From contig CAJZHL010000010.1 of assembly GCA_916048055.1 (NCBI GenBank), positions 836,001 to 900,000 of the forward strand: a DNA stretch of 64,000 nt. Direction: 5' to 3'. Position 1 is the first letter of the stretch. Each line of letters opens with the position of its first letter. This document shows, piece by piece, positions 62,262 to 64,000 of the stretch. The notes under the pieces were generated by a model. The model searched no databases. It was not told the DNA's origin and saw only the letters and a list, made by a program, of their open reading frames with translations. Both the position numbers and the translations under genes were made by a program. Source of the stretch: Pedinophyceae sp. YPF-701. Lineage: Eukaryota; Chlorophyta; Pedinophyceae.

Positions 62262-64000
62262 TCAGTGCGTCGCGCCGATCGCCTGCGCGATGTACGGGTC
62301 TAGCGGCTTGCCAATGCCGTAGACAACGAACCCAATGCTGCGCAGCTGGTCGTGGTCCAGGACCAGCCGCCCGTCGAACACCGCAGCGGGCTTCGCCATG
62401 CCGTCGTAGATCCGCTGCCAGTCCAGCGCCTTGAACTCGTCCCACTCTGCAGCCACGCCGCACCGCACGTACTTCGTCGCACCACTGCGCCGCACCGCAC
62501 GCGCTCGAAGCCGGCACGACGCGACGCGGGACCCGCGCAGCTAAGCAGGCGGCGCTGATTCCTGCGAGTTCCGCGCGTAGCTGCGCCCCCTCGAGCCGCG
62601 CGTGGCTGCGCAGTCGTCGCAAACAAATCAACAGCGTCAGTTGGGTACGTGCCTGTGAGGACGCACACCGCGTGGGAGTCCTTGCACGCCTCGTACGCGT
62701 CCTTGGCGATCGCGACCTTGCTCTTCACGGTGTCGGTCTCCGCGTCGCGCATCTGCCGCGCCAGCGGGTGCCACCACTCCGTCCGGCTCCCCGCTGTCAG
62801 CGCCATATAAAGGTCGTGGCCCGACACCTGCGGGTCGTACACCGACAGCACCGCGCCGTCGTCCATCAGCCCGGAGCACACCCCGATCGCGGGGGTCTCC
62901 CGGGTGTCCCCCGTGTCCTTCTTGAACGCAAAGCCCAGCACGGATATCTTCTTCCCTGACACCGTGTTGAACAGCGTCGACACGACGAGGTGCACGAAGC
63001 GGCGCTTCTGGAACTCGTTGATCTGCGCAGCACGCACCGGGCGCGGCGCAGCGGTTCCGCATCAGCGCCAGCTGCGCCAGCAGCGAGCCGGCGGGCGGGC
63101 GGGCGCGGGGCGGCGCGGCGCGGCGCACCTTGATGATGTTCATCCAGTACTCGGCGACCTCCGGGAGGTTGAGCGTCTCGCAGATGTACACCAGGTTGAG
63201 GATGTCCTTCTGAAAACAGGAGCCCCCGAACCCCACGCTGGCGTTCAGGAACTTGGGCCCCACGCGCGAGTCCGTTCCGACCGAGTGCGAGATCTCCTGG
63301 ATGTCCGCGCCCGTCGCCTCGCAGATCGCGGACATCGCGTTCATCGACGACACGCGCTGCGCCTGCACCGCAGCGCAGCCAGGCACACGCCGCGCCGCTC
63401 GGCACCGCGCGAGCGCCTCCCGGCCGCAGCTGACGGGTCCTTCCACGCAAAGGCCGGAACAGCGGGATTCGAGCGCGCGTGCGGGGCGGGGTGCGCACCA
63501 GCATGGCGTTGGCAGTTAGCTTCGCGAGCTCCGCGCTCCAGAGCGACGCGCGCACGATGCGCTCCTCGGGCACCCAGTGCGCGTACAGCGACGCGAGCAC
63601 GTTCGCCGCGAGCGTCCCGGACTCGGTCCGGTGGTGCCCAATCAGCACGCGGTCGGGCTGCGTGAGGTCGCGGATGGCGGTGCCCTCGGCGAGGAACTCC
63701 GGGTTCGACAGCACCTCGAAGTGCGTGCCCTGCGCGCAGCGCGACAGCACGCGCTCGATGGCCTCGGCCGTCTTCACGGGCACGGTGCTCTTCTCTACCA
63801 CGATCTTCTTCTGCCCGGGCGTCGAGCACGCCGCGATGAGCCGCGCCGCGCCCTCCCAGTACGTCAAATCCGCGGCCTTCCCGGCCCCGATGCCGCGCGT
63901 CTTCGTCGGCGTGTTGACCGACACGAACACGACGTCCGCGTCCGCAACGTGCTTCTCCTTGTCGGTCGAAAAGAACAGGTTGCGGCCGCGGCACTCCATG
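62262..64000 (-). CDS. UGD: UDP-glucose 6-dehydrogenase, 3' portion (5' end outside window)
   Basis: Exons from 64000 down to 63499, then 63129-63362, 62653-63022 and 62262-62446; the N-terminal NAD-binding part is beyond the window edge. UGDH oxidises UDP-glucose to UDP-glucuronate for cell-wall and matrix polysaccharides. Visible motifs: [79 protein letters not shown] and the catalytic Cys block [20 protein letters not shown]. Further on are [20 protein letters not shown] and [16 protein letters not shown]. The Met at 63999 is internal by family alignment, not the start. The last intron begins GCACGT (GC-AG), needed to restore the LTEWDEFK junction. UGDH genes of plants usually have no or few introns, so four here reflects this genome. 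Confidence 0.93.

Noticed and set aside
1-64000. Prokaryotic systems (operons, CRISPR, toxin-antitoxin, phage)
   Set aside because: The genes are split by introns and encode eukaryotic proteins; no repeat-spacer arrays or phage genes were seen.

Overview
This is nuclear DNA from a eukaryotic microalga, not a prokaryote. It is very GC-rich. Genes lie about every 2.3 kb on both strands and most are split by short introns (about 80-410 nt). Many products are eukaryote-specific: the nucleoporin NUP58, TFIIB, Pol III subunit C11, Pescadillo, the 18S rRNA acp-transferase TSR3, DNMT2 and IFT81. Several others suggest a plastid: a long-form HisG with an N-terminal extension, a VIR3-like M41 protein, a plant-type HAD relative, a Deg protease, an mTERF and a TPT-family transporter. 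IFT81 implies that some life stage has a cilium. A flagellated green or prasinophyte-like alga fits, but another GC-rich microalga such as a haptophyte cannot be excluded. No operons, CRISPR arrays, complete transposons or tRNA genes were found. All exon models were built by hand from splice signals, reading phase and known family motifs.

Layout, left to right: a membrane-protein exon (91-432, -); a 3.4 kb G-run-rich intergenic block; a Ser/Thr kinase (3808-5418, -); NUP58 (6832-8846, +); a Deg protease with an unusual N-terminus (9276-11150, +); TSR3 with a foldback element in its intron (11289-12833, -); AFG1 ATPase (13350-16063, +); a zinc-finger/DUF488 protein (16361-17922, +); ATP phosphoribosyltransferase (18137-19712, +); a degenerate membrane-anchored alpha-carbonic anhydrase (20013-22077, -); a TKL-like kinase ending in a CaaX box (22899-25027, +); an mTERF protein (25336-27232, -); an ABCG half-transporter (27635-30293, -); a GRAM-VASt sterol-transfer-type protein (31193-33271, -); TFIIB (34236-35626, -).

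The second half holds a HAD-family pseudoenzyme (36053-37820, +); RPC11 (38249-38954, +); a single-exon LRR protein (39391-40785, -); a VIR3-like metalloprotease (41309-42939, -); PES1 (43308-45767, -); a thiamine-phosphate-synthase-like protein (46291-47206, +); MTG1 GTPase (47409-48925, -); DNMT2 (49201-50952, +); a plant-type glyoxalase-like VOC protein (51724-52919, -); a Cys-rich orphan (54265-55828, -); a TPT-family transporter (57519-58649, +); IFT81 (59098-61491, -); and the 3' part of UDP-glucose dehydrogenase (62262-64000, -).

The genes do not form one pathway. Recurrent themes are ribosome biogenesis (TSR3, PES1, MTG1), organelle maintenance (Deg, AFG1, mTERF, VIR3-like, MTG1) and transcription (TFIIB, RPC11). 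The most unusual observations are a high share of GC-AG introns (8 of about 71 modelled), two enzymes whose catalytic residues are lost while the fold is kept (carbonic anhydrase and HAD), a kinase with a prenylation-type tail, two unusual domain fusions, and two inverted-repeat foldback elements.
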